Source of the DNA: Burkholderiales bacterium
Lineage (GTDB): Bacteria; Pseudomonadota; Gammaproteobacteria; Burkholderiales; Nitrosomonadaceae
Direction: 5' to 3'
Assembly (NCBI GenBank): GCA_024235795.1
Contig: JACKLR010000003.1
Location: 434,001-498,000 of the forward strand
DNA length: 64,000 bases
Shown here: positions 27,892-35,797 of the stretch, one piece after another
How the letters are laid out: the number at the start of each line of letters is the position of its first letter
Numbering within the stretch: the first letter of the stretch is position 1
Position numbers and translations under genes: made by a program
Notes under the pieces: model-generated
The model's database searches: none
The model's input: only the letters and a program-made list of their open reading frames with translations
Told to the model about the DNA's origin: nothing

Positions 27892-29151
27892 ATGACAAAT
27901 AATACAATATTGGTAGTTGATGACGAAATCGGGATACGCGAATTATTGTCTGAGATATTGCGTGACGAAGGATATCGCGTGGCATTAGCTGAGAACGCTG
28001 AACAGGCGCGAACCTGGCGCAATCAGACAAGACCCGATTTGGTATTACTGGATATCTGGATGCCCGATACAGATGGGATAACACTGCTGAAAGACTGGGC
28101 TAGTAGCGGCATGCTGACCATGCCGGTAATCATGATGTCAGGTCACGGCACCATCGACACAGCCGTTGAGGCAACACGTATCGGCGCATTTGGTTATCTA
28201 GAGAAACCCATACCGCTGCAAAAGCTGTTGAGTACCGTCGGCAAGGCGATGCGTGGTGGCCAAAGCAAACAGCAGACCGCGCTATCTCTGGCCAGCCTGG
28301 GAAAAGGTGCACTGATCATTGATCTCAAAAAGAAACTGGAAAAAGTCGCCAATCTGAAAACACCATTACTTTTAATGGGCGAACCCGGTGTCGGCATGGA
28401 AATTTGCGCCCGCTTTTTGCACCGACCCAATACGCCCTGGGTGGAACCGGAAACGCTGACAATACTAGCTGAAAAACCATTAGATCTTTTGGAGCAGGCC
28501 AAAGATGGCCTTTTGTTTTTGAAAGACATTGGCGAAATCAATAAACTGGCACAAAAAGGTTTATTGTTATTGTTAAGTAAATTGGAAAAGTATAATGTGC
28601 GCCTGGTCTGCGCAACTTCCCAGCCCTTAGCAGAATTGGCAGCACAAGGCAATTACCACGCCAAATTATACGAATCGCTTAGCGGACTCAGTATTGGTGT
28701 TCCGTCACTGCGCGTGCACCGTGAAGATATTCCGGATCTGGCCAATCAGATTTTGTCGGGCTTTGCTGAATCGGGTGAAGTTTCGCCAGTATTACAATTC
28801 AGCACCGCCGCGTTAAATTGTTTGCGTAATTATGACTGGCCCGGAAACCTGACACAATTGACAGGCGTGGTACACTCGCTAGCACTCACCTGTACCGGCG
28901 ACGAAATTACTGCGGACATGGTCCAACAAGCCATGGTTTTCCCTGAATCAACCTCAACGTCATCCGCACCTGACATCCCCTTTGATCTTTCATTACGTGA
29001 AGCACGTGACATGTTTGAAAAAACATATTTTGAACGATTGATTGAAGAAGAAAATGGGAATATGACGCGCGTCGCCGAGCGAGCAGGATTGGAACGCACT
29101 CATTTATACAGAAAGATCAAATTACTGGGTATCAAACTGAGAGGAAATTAA
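27892..29151 (+). CDS. ntrX: NtrX-like response regulator with degenerate AAA+ domain
   Basis: 419 residues, shorter than typical NtrX (about 450-460). The receiver domain is normal, with phospho-acceptor D54 in LLDIWMP and K105 in LEKP. The central sigma-54 AAA+ region is reduced. The Walker A reads GEPGVGME (163-170), with Met in place of the essential Lys, and Walker B reads LFLKDIG instead of LFLDEIG. The stretch that normally carries GAFTGA is missing (only about 30 residues lie between). The C-terminal Fis-type helix-turn-helix (about 370-410, AERAGLERTHLYRKIKLLG) is intact. This suggests a DNA-binding regulator that does not activate sigma-54 by ATP hydrolysis. Confidence 0.92.
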   Translation: MTNNTILVVDDEIGIRELLSEILRDEGYRVALAENAEQARTWRNQTRPDLVLLDIWMPDTDGITLLKDWASSGMLTMPVIMMSGHGTIDTAVEATRIGAFGYLEKPIPLQKLLSTVGKAMRGGQSKQQTALSLASLGKGALIIDLKKKLEKVANLKTPLLLMGEPGVGMEICARFLHRPNTPWVEPETLTILAEKPLDLLEQAKDGLLFLKDIGEINKLAQKGLLLLLSKLEKYNVRLVCATSQPLAELAAQGNYHAKLYESLSGLSIGVPSLRVHREDIPDLANQILSGFAESGEVSPVLQFSTAALNCLRNYDWPGNLTQLTGVVHSLALTCTGDEITADMVQQAMVFPESTSTSSAPDIPFDLSLREARDMFEKTYFERLIEEENGNMTRVAERAGLERTHLYRKIKLLGIKLRGN

Positions 29152-29228
29152 CAGACGACTGAAAAAGACTGAAATCTGTCTTATCTGTTTAACGCCAACT
29201 GCATCTCCATTCTCTCCACGTTTCTCAT

Positions 29229-29261
29229 AAAAAAAGCACACCGTAATGGCGTGCTTTTTTT
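29229..29261. terminator. Bidirectional intrinsic terminator between ntrX and hppA
   Basis: A 13-bp stem with one mismatch (AAAAAAGCACACC and its partner GGCGTGCTTTTTT), a GTAAT-type loop and a T-run on each strand. Placed between the convergent ntrX and hppA genes, it fits termination for both. Confidence 0.85.
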
Positions 29262-29278
29262 ATACTATGCAAAAATCA

Positions 29279-31336
29279 CTACAGCAACGGAATAATCATC
29301 AATGCCACAATGTTGATAATTTTTATCAACGGATTAATCGCTGGACCAGCTGTGTCCTTGTAGGGATCGCCTACTGTATCACCCGTAACAGATGCTTTAT
29401 GCGCCTCGCTACCCTTTCCGCCGAAATGACCGTCCTCAATATGCTTCTTGGCATTATCCCAAGCACCACCACCGGCGGTCATGGAAATCGCCACAAACAG
29501 ACCAGTTACGATAGAACCCATTAACACCCCGCCTAGCGCTTGTGGCCCAAGCAGCACGCCTACCAACAATGGCGCCAAAACTGGCAAGAGTGATGGAATC
29601 ATCATTTCCTTAATCGCTGCTTTGGTCAACATATCTACCGCGCGCGAATAATCAGGCCTTGCGGTACCTTCCATAATCCCTGGAATTTCATTGAACTGGC
29701 GACGGACTTCAATCACCACAGAACTGGCAGCGCGTCCGACTGCCTCCATAGACATGGCACCAAACAGATAGGGAATCAAACCCCCGATAAACAAACCAAT
29801 GATAACCATGTGATTGGACAAATCAAACGTCAACACATGTCCCGCTTTTTCCAGTCCATGCGTATAGTCTGCAAACAATACCAGTGCTGCAAGGCCTGCA
29901 GAACCTATCGCATAACCTTTGGTAACTGCTTTCGTTGTATTTCCAACCGCATCAAGTGGATCGGTAACTGCGCGAACAGATTCTGGCATTTCGGCCATTT
30001 CTGCGATACCGCCTGCGTTATCGGTAATCGGACCATATGCATCCAGTGCGACAATAATACCCGTCATCGACAACATAGCGGTCGCTGCAATGGCAATACC
30101 ATAAAGGCCTGCTAGTGAATACGCCATGAGAATACTCAAGCAGACCGCCAGTACCGGCGCTGCGGTTGCGCGCATGGAAACGCCCAATCCGGCAATAATG
30201 TTCGTTGCATGACCGGTTGTAGACGCTTCAGCAATATGTTGCACTGGCGGGTAGTCGGTTGATGTGTAATATTCTGTTATCACAACCATCGCACCGGTCA
30301 GCAATAGACCAATCGCAGCAGCCAGGTATACGCGCATAACCAGCGCACCACCGGCGACTTCAACGCCTGATACTTCCAGTGACATATCAGCCATAAACCA
30401 GACGGTCACGGGCAGATAGGCCAACAATGCAATACCACCGGCTACAATTAGCCCACGATAAAGCGCTTTCATAATCGTACCGCCTTCCTGCATTTTGACG
30501 TAGTAGCACCCGATAATCGATGCAACGATCGAGGCCGCACCCAACATGAGCGGGTAAACCACAGCGCTCATTTCGTTGGTAAGAAAGAGTAATGAACCTA
30601 ACAGCATGGTCGCAATAATCGTCACTGCATAGGTTTCAAATAAGTCTGCAGCCATGCCCGCACAGTCGCCAACATTATCGCCAACATTATCGGCAATCAC
30701 AGCGGGATTACGTGGATCATCTTCAGGAATTCCGGCCTCAACTTTGCCCACCAGATCCGCGCCTACGTCAGCACCTTTGGTGAAAATACCACCACCCAGA
30801 CGGGCAAAGATGGAAATCAGCGAACCACCAAAAGCAAAACCGATCAAAGGTTTGATCACTTCACTGACCGGCGTATCCGGATCAGCACCGCTAAATAACC
30901 AAGCACAATACCCCGCAACGCCCAGAAGACCCAAGCCAACGACCAGCATGCCTGTCACTGCACCGCCACGGAATGCGATAGCAAGTGCTTCATTCAATCC
31001 GGTACGCGCAGCCTCAGCGGTCCGCACATTTGAATGAACAGAGACATTCATTCCCAGATATCCGGCAGCACCGGATAAAATAGCACCCAGTGCAAAACCA
31101 ATTGCAGTATCCCATGTCAATGCCAGGCCAATGGCCAGGAATAGAATTAAACCGACTATGCCAATCGTTGTATATTGGCGATTGAGATATGCCGAAGCAC
31201 CTTCCTGTACTGCAGAAGCAATTTCCTGCATGCGAGCATTACCGGTAGACTGGGCATAAATACCCCTGATCCATATGCCGCTGTATATCAGGGCCAGAAT
31301 CCCGCTACCAATTGCGATAATTAAACCGTTAGACAT
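29279..31336 (-). CDS. hppA: Proton-translocating pyrophosphatase, K+-independent type
   Basis: 685 residues from ATG 31336. GGAG lies 6 bases upstream, and the longer start at 31348 would place the ribosome site inside the gene. About 15-16 membrane helices. The substrate loop has GADVGADLVGK...DNVGDNVGDCAG and a second acidic motif near the C-terminus (TGDTVGDPYKDTAGPA). The segment GNTTKAVTKGYAIGS has Lys where K+-dependent enzymes have Ala, so this is the K+-independent, H+-pumping class by established rule. It converts PPi hydrolysis into proton motive force. The neighbour pfp uses PPi, so the two probably share the PPi pool. Confidence 0.95.
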   Translation of the reverse strand: MSNGLIIAIGSGILALIYSGIWIRGIYAQSTGNARMQEIASAVQEGASAYLNRQYTTIGIVGLILFLAIGLALTWDTAIGFALGAILSGAAGYLGMNVSVHSNVRTAEAARTGLNEALAIAFRGGAVTGMLVVGLGLLGVAGYCAWLFSGADPDTPVSEVIKPLIGFAFGGSLISIFARLGGGIFTKGADVGADLVGKVEAGIPEDDPRNPAVIADNVGDNVGDCAGMAADLFETYAVTIIATMLLGSLLFLTNEMSAVVYPLMLGAASIVASIIGCYYVKMQEGGTIMKALYRGLIVAGGIALLAYLPVTVWFMADMSLEVSGVEVAGGALVMRVYLAAAIGLLLTGAMVVITEYYTSTDYPPVQHIAEASTTGHATNIIAGLGVSMRATAAPVLAVCLSILMAYSLAGLYGIAIAATAMLSMTGIIVALDAYGPITDNAGGIAEMAEMPESVRAVTDPLDAVGNTTKAVTKGYAIGSAGLAALVLFADYTHGLEKAGHVLTFDLSNHMVIIGLFIGGLIPYLFGAMSMEAVGRAASSVVIEVRRQFNEIPGIMEGTARPDYSRAVDMLTKAAIKEMMIPSLLPVLAPLLVGVLLGPQALGGVLMGSIVTGLFVAISMTAGGGAWDNAKKHIEDGHFGGKGSEAHKASVTGDTVGDPYKDTAGPAINPLIKIINIVALMIIPLL

Positions 31337-31487
31337 AAAGAACTCCACTTAAAGTCAGACCATCTAAAATTAATACGTAGAATATCGGTCTAATAATTCC
31401 ACATAATTAAACACTTGTCCAAAATCTTGGCACAAAAGGCGCATATTTTATATGCACTTGTTGTTTAAATGCATCTTTTTATACACC

Positions 31488-32747
31488 TTAGATTTCGAAT
31501 CCAGCTAGTTTCTTTTCTATTGCAACATTTTTTAACCGCACATAATCAGGCAAACCATCTTTATACGGTGGATAGTCTTCGCCTTCTATAAGCGGCAATA
31601 AATATTCGCGGCAAGCTTCGCTGATACCAAACCCATCCTCACTGATGTATTCTACTGGCATCATTTTCTCGACATTCGCGACATTCGAAAGCTGCGCCAT
31701 ACCCACCTGCCAGCGGTAAGGTGAGCTGGACAGGCGCTCTATTGTCGGCATGACCGAGTTGTTGCCGGCAAGCGCATATTCAACAGCAGCCTTGCCCATC
31801 GCATAAGCTTGCTCCACGTCTGTTTTGGAAGCCACATGGCGCGCGGCACGTTGCAAGTAATCCGCCACACCCCAGTGATATTTCAAGCCCAATCCTTCTT
31901 TGACAATGTTTGCGACAACCGGGGCCACACCACCTAACTGCGCATGACCAAACGCGTCACGCAACCCCTGATCGGCTAAAAATTTACCATCTGGTCCTTG
32001 AACGCCTTCAGAAACCACAACTGAGCAATAACCATATTCCTTGACATAATTATCCACTTTAGCAAGAAATTTTTCCTTATCAAATGTAATTTCCGGAAAC
32101 AGAATCACAATCGGGATTTCGCATTCCTTGCTGGACGCTAGACCGCCGGCAGCCGCAATCCAGCCTGCATGGCGACCCATCACTTCAAGCACAAAAACCT
32201 TGGTGGATGTTTTGGCCATACTGGCCACATCAAAACTTGCCTCGCGCGTCGATACGGCAATATATTTGGCAACCGAACCAAATCCAGGACAACAGTCGGT
32301 AATCGGTAAATCGTTATCGACCGTTTTCGGCACATGGATTGCCTGAATCGGATAACCGAGCGTATCGGAAATTTGCGACACCTTGAGGCAGGTGTCAGCT
32401 GAATCCCCGCCGCCATTATAAAAAAAGTATCCGATATTATGCGCCTTGAAAACCTCGATCAGACGCTCATATTCGCGGCGGTTTTGCTCAATGCTTTTCA
32501 GCTTGTAACGACATGAACCAAATCCACCCGAAGGCGTATGGCGCAACGCGGCAATTGCTTCGGAAGAATCGGCGCTGGTGTCGATCAAATCCTCAGTCAG
32601 CGCACCAATAATACCGTTACGGCCTGCGTAAACATTGCCAATTTTATCGGGATGCTGGCGCGCAGTTTCTATCACACCAGCTGCCGAAGCATTAATAACA
32701 GCAGTCACACCCCCTGATTGGGCATAAAATGCATTTTTTATTGACAT
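31488..32747 (-). CDS. pfp: PPi-dependent 6-phosphofructokinase
   Basis: 419 residues. Reversibly phosphorylates fructose 6-phosphate with PPi. The catalytic segment PKTVDNDLPITD is present. The phosphate-donor motif reads YNGGGDSADT, where the second acidic/serine positions depart from the GGDGS of ATP enzymes, consistent with PPi use. Further motifs MGRHAGWIAA and PEITFD belong to the PFK family. It sits beside hppA, and both act on PPi in related methanotrophs and ammonia oxidisers. This enzyme may also act on sedoheptulose 7-phosphate in the Calvin cycle, as known for some relatives. Confidence 0.93.
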   Translation of the reverse strand: MSIKNAFYAQSGGVTAVINASAAGVIETARQHPDKIGNVYAGRNGIIGALTEDLIDTSADSSEAIAALRHTPSGGFGSCRYKLKSIEQNRREYERLIEVFKAHNIGYFFYNGGGDSADTCLKVSQISDTLGYPIQAIHVPKTVDNDLPITDCCPGFGSVAKYIAVSTREASFDVASMAKTSTKVFVLEVMGRHAGWIAAAGGLASSKECEIPIVILFPEITFDKEKFLAKVDNYVKEYGYCSVVVSEGVQGPDGKFLADQGLRDAFGHAQLGGVAPVVANIVKEGLGLKYHWGVADYLQRAARHVASKTDVEQAYAMGKAAVEYALAGNNSVMPTIERLSSSPYRWQVGMAQLSNVANVEKMMPVEYISEDGFGISEACREYLLPLIEGEDYPPYKDGLPDYVRLKNVAIEKKLAGFEI

Positions 32748-32929
32748 TTTTTATTTCTCCTGATTGATCAAATCTTAAGCAAAACCCTACTGTCAAAAGA
32801 TACAGTTGATACAGTTCAAAATTTCAACACTACAATAACCAGCGCAGCAAATCCAACCAACATAATTGTTGCCGCGCTAATTTTGGAAAATGATACGATG
32901 AACGATAAAGACAAGCCGTCAGCAGCTTT

Positions 32930-33589
32930 TTAACAATCCGTTAATGCCGCCAGAATCCTGTCACGAATCTCTTCAACGCTCCCAACTCCTGCAACCTTTA
33001 CATAGCGCGGAGCGTTGTTGGTACCTTCTTGAAACCATTTTGAATAATAGGAAATGAGCGGTTCAGTCTGTTCATGATAAACCGCCAGTCTTTTCTTAAC
33101 AGTTTCTTCCTTATCGTCATCACGTTGAATGAGTGGCTCACCAGTCACGTCATCGAGATTATCAGCTTTCGGCGGATTAAATTCCACATGATAGGTACGG
33201 CCGGAAGCGGGATGGACCCGGCGGCCAGACATGCGCCGAATGATTTCATCATCTGCGACATCGATTTCAACCACACAATCAATCTGTACGCCAGCTGCCT
33301 TCATGGCATCTGCCTGCGGAATAGTGCGGGGAAAACCATCAAACAAAAAACCCTGTGCACAATCCGGCTCTGCAATACGCTCTTTGACCAGATTGATGAT
33401 GATGTCATCCGATACCAGTCCCCCAGTATCCATGATTTTTTTAGCCATCATGCCCAATTCGGTACCCGCCTTGACTGCATTACGCAGCATATCACCTGTT
33501 GAAATTTGCGGAATACCGAAATGTTCCTTGATATAATTAGCTTGCGTACCTTTACCTGCACCGGGGCCGCCTAATAATATGACTCGGAT
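32930..33589 (-). CDS. adk: Adenylate kinase, apparent AUC start
   Basis: About 219 residues if initiated at 33589. Converts AMP and ATP to two ADP. The P-loop GGPGAGKGTQ follows at once, then STGDMLR, FDGFPRT, the LID region RRVHPASGRTYH and DDVTGEPL, all typical. The family begins M-R-V/I-I-L-L-G. In this sequence the matching first codon is ATC at 33589, and a GGGAG ribosome site sits 7 bases upstream. No ATG, GTG or TTG occurs in frame for about 20 codons upstream, and a stop-free frame extends to 33709 without conservation. The start could be a true near-cognate AUC, or an ATG misread or mutated. Confidence 0.93.
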   Translation of the reverse strand: MRVILLGGPGAGKGTQANYIKEHFGIPQISTGDMLRNAVKAGTELGMMAKKIMDTGGLVSDDIIINLVKERIAEPDCAQGFLFDGFPRTIPQADAMKAAGVQIDCVVEIDVADDEIIRRMSGRRVHPASGRTYHVEFNPPKADNLDDVTGEPLIQRDDDKEETVKKRLAVYHEQTEPLISYYSKWFQEGTNNAPRYVKVAGVGSVEEIRDRILAALTDC

Positions 33590-33937
33590 AGCTGCTCTCC
33601 CTATTCTTCTTTTGTTAGTATGTTTTACTATAAATGCGTATTGAGCAGCAAAAAGCAAATACAGGCCTCTGCCGCTTCTTTTAGTCGCTATTATAGCGTA
33701 GGCTGGCAAGATACTCGAGACTTGTTTTATTTTAAAATCAAAAAATTTTTAAAAAAGCAGCTTGAAAACAACAAGCTTCAATTGAGAGATGTTTTCACGT
33801 TAATGTACATTTGTACGCGTGCAGACTTTTGATTTTTACCTGAAAAACAACCACAAGTGCACATGACACGTTAAGACATCCCCTAATAAATCACCATTGA
33901 ATATGCGATAATCTGAAGTTTCTTAACAGGAAAAAAC

Positions 33938-34969
33938 ATGGACGAAAACAGAAGCAAAGCATTAGCCGTAGCACTGGCCCAAATTGAAAAACAATTTGGC
34001 AAAGGCGCAATCATGCGCATGGGGGCCAATGATGTTGCCAATGACATACAAGTTGTTTCCACCGGGTCGCTTAGCCTGGATATTGCGCTGGGCGTTGGCG
34101 GCTTGCCACGCGGCCGTGTCATTGAAATCTATGGCCCCGAGTCTTCCGGCAAGACTACGCTTACCCTGCAAGTGATTGCCGAAATGCAGAAACTTGGCGG
34201 AACAGCTGCCTTTATCGATGCTGAGCACGCACTGGATCCGAATTACGCGCGAAAAATCGGCGTCAATGTGCAAGAGCTTCTTATCTCGCAACCCGATAAC
34301 GGCGAGCAGGCGCTGGAAATTGCCGATATGCTTGTGCGTTCCGGCTCAATTGATATCGTTGTCATTGATTCCGTGGCAGCACTGACACCACGCGCCGAAA
34401 TTGAAGGTGAAATGGGCGATCCGCAAATGGGCTTGCAGGCCAGACTGATGTCTCAGGCGTTGAGAAAACTTACCGCCAACATCAAGCGCAGCAACACCAT
34501 GGTCATTTTCATCAACCAGATCCGCATGAAAATCGGCGTCATCTTCGGCAATCCGGAAACAACCACGGGTGGCAACGCACTCAAGTTCTATGCTTCTGTC
34601 AGGCTTGAAATCCGCCGTACGGGCGCCATCAAAAAGGGCGAAGAAACAATCGGCAACGAGACGCGTGTCAAGGTGGTCAAAAACAAGGTGGCGCCACCGT
34701 TCAAACAGGCTGAATTCGATATTCTTTATGGTGAAGGCATTTCCCGCGAGAGCGAAATTATCGAACTCGGCGTACAACACAAACTGATCGACAAGGCAGG
34801 CGCGTGGTATTCGTATCATGGCGACAAAATCGGGCAGGGCAAGGATAATGTGCGCGAATACCTCAAAGAACATGCCGATATAGCCCAGGAAATAGAGCAG
34901 AAAATTCGCGAATCGGTTGGCATTTTTGCGCCCGGCCATCAAACCCAGGCATCTAATGAAACAGAGTGA
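33938..34969 (+). CDS. recA: Recombinase RecA
   Basis: 343 residues. ATP-dependent strand exchange and LexA co-protease. Walker A GPESSGKT, Walker B VVIDSVAAL, loop L2 region FINQIRMKIGVIFGNPETTTGG (in pieces), and the C-terminal domain are complete. No CTG-N10-CAG LexA box was found just upstream, though a close look-alike with 11-base spacing lies near the start. Ends with TGA that overlaps the recX start (TGATG). Confidence 0.98.
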   Translation: MDENRSKALAVALAQIEKQFGKGAIMRMGANDVANDIQVVSTGSLSLDIALGVGGLPRGRVIEIYGPESSGKTTLTLQVIAEMQKLGGTAAFIDAEHALDPNYARKIGVNVQELLISQPDNGEQALEIADMLVRSGSIDIVVIDSVAALTPRAEIEGEMGDPQMGLQARLMSQALRKLTANIKRSNTMVIFINQIRMKIGVIFGNPETTTGGNALKFYASVRLEIRRTGAIKKGEETIGNETRVKVVKNKVAPPFKQAEFDILYGEGISRESEIIELGVQHKLIDKAGAWYSYHGDKIGQGKDNVREYLKEHADIAQEIEQKIRESVGIFAPGHQTQASNETE

Positions 34970-35433
34970 TGACAGCAACTGACGCCAGCAAACCCTCGCT
35001 CGAAACGCGTGCGCTACGCTATCTGGCGCGGCGCGAATATTCCCGGCGCGAGCTGGAAAAAAAGCTGTCAGCACATGAACAGTCGCCTCAGGCACTGTCC
35101 AGCTTGCTCGATCAACTCGAACAAAACGGTTACCTGTCAACGGAACGTTTCGCCGAACAAGCCGCACGGACACGCAGGCCACGGTTTGGCAGCCAGCGTA
35201 TCGTACGCGAACTCAAGGAAAAAGGCGTTGACGCGCATTTGATTGCCGATATATTGCCCGATCTCAAAGAAACCGATCTGGAAACCGCACGGCAAATCTG
35301 GCAAAAAAAATTCGGCGTGCCCCCCAGCGATCTCAAAGAACGCGGCAAACAGATACGCTTTCTGATGAACAGAGGCTTTTCGCCTGATATCATTCATCAG
35401 GTATTGTCTCAGGCTGAGAAGGATAATCGATGA
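34969..35433 (+). CDS. recX: RecA regulator RecX
   Basis: 154 residues from ATG 34969, which overlaps the recA stop by one base. GTG 34966 is in frame but inside recA's end. RecX binds RecA filaments and limits their growth. The helical three-repeat pattern is seen: ALRYLARREYSRRELEKKL, LEQNGYLSTERFAEQ, KKFGVPPSDLKERGKQIRFLMNRGFSPDIIHQVL (in short pieces). Length is normal for betaproteobacterial RecX. Coupled translation with recA is likely. Confidence 0.95.
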   Translation: MTATDASKPSLETRALRYLARREYSRRELEKKLSAHEQSPQALSSLLDQLEQNGYLSTERFAEQAARTRRPRFGSQRIVRELKEKGVDAHLIADILPDLKETDLETARQIWQKKFGVPPSDLKERGKQIRFLMNRGFSPDIIHQVLSQAEKDNR

Positions 35434-35792
35434 AAACAGTTTCGGTACGCGTCGCTTCATTAATCATGCTGCTCTCATTGGCATACGCTTTTCCGCTTTA
35501 CGCCAGCGGGATTACAGCCATTCAGGAAATCAATACCTCCCCCGCAAATTTTGACGGCAAGGAAGTCATACTCAGCGGCATCACAAAAGACCCGACACGC
35601 ATTCCTGTCATTGATTTGAAAGCATATGTACTGGAAGACAATACCGGCGAAATCACCATACTCACAGATTCCGATTTACCTGAAACAGGCATAAAGCTCA
35701 CGGTCCGCGTACGCATTGAGAGTCTGGCAATCATCAAGGGTGAGGCACTGGGCACGACAGTTGTTGAATTAAAAAGATACAATAATTTATAA
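35430..35792 (+). CDS. Small exported protein, OB-fold-like, unknown function
   Basis: 120 residues with a signal peptide at about 1-26 (LIMLLSLAYAFPLYASG). The mature part is beta-rich (KEVILSGITKDPTRI, AYVLEDNTGEITILTD, LTVRVRIESLAII), resembling small periplasmic OB-fold domains. It overlaps the recX stop by 4 bases (ATGA) and ends 5 bases before alaS, so it belongs to the recA-recX-alaS transcription unit. I do not recognise a named family. Confidence 0.75.
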   Translation: MKTVSVRVASLIMLLSLAYAFPLYASGITAIQEINTSPANFDGKEVILSGITKDPTRIPVIDLKAYVLEDNTGEITILTDSDLPETGIKLTVRVRIESLAIIKGEALGTTVVELKRYNNL

Positions 35793-35797
35793 CAGAA

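Noticed and set aside
33590..33709. Upstream extension of adenylate kinase
   Set aside because: Residues before the P-loop do not resemble adk, and the good ribosome site would lie inside the gene.
33895..33920. LexA-box look-alike before recA (CTG...CAG)
   Set aside because: The spacer between CTG and CAG is 11 bases, not 10, and lacks the TA-rich alternation of a LexA site, so it was not reported as an SOS box.
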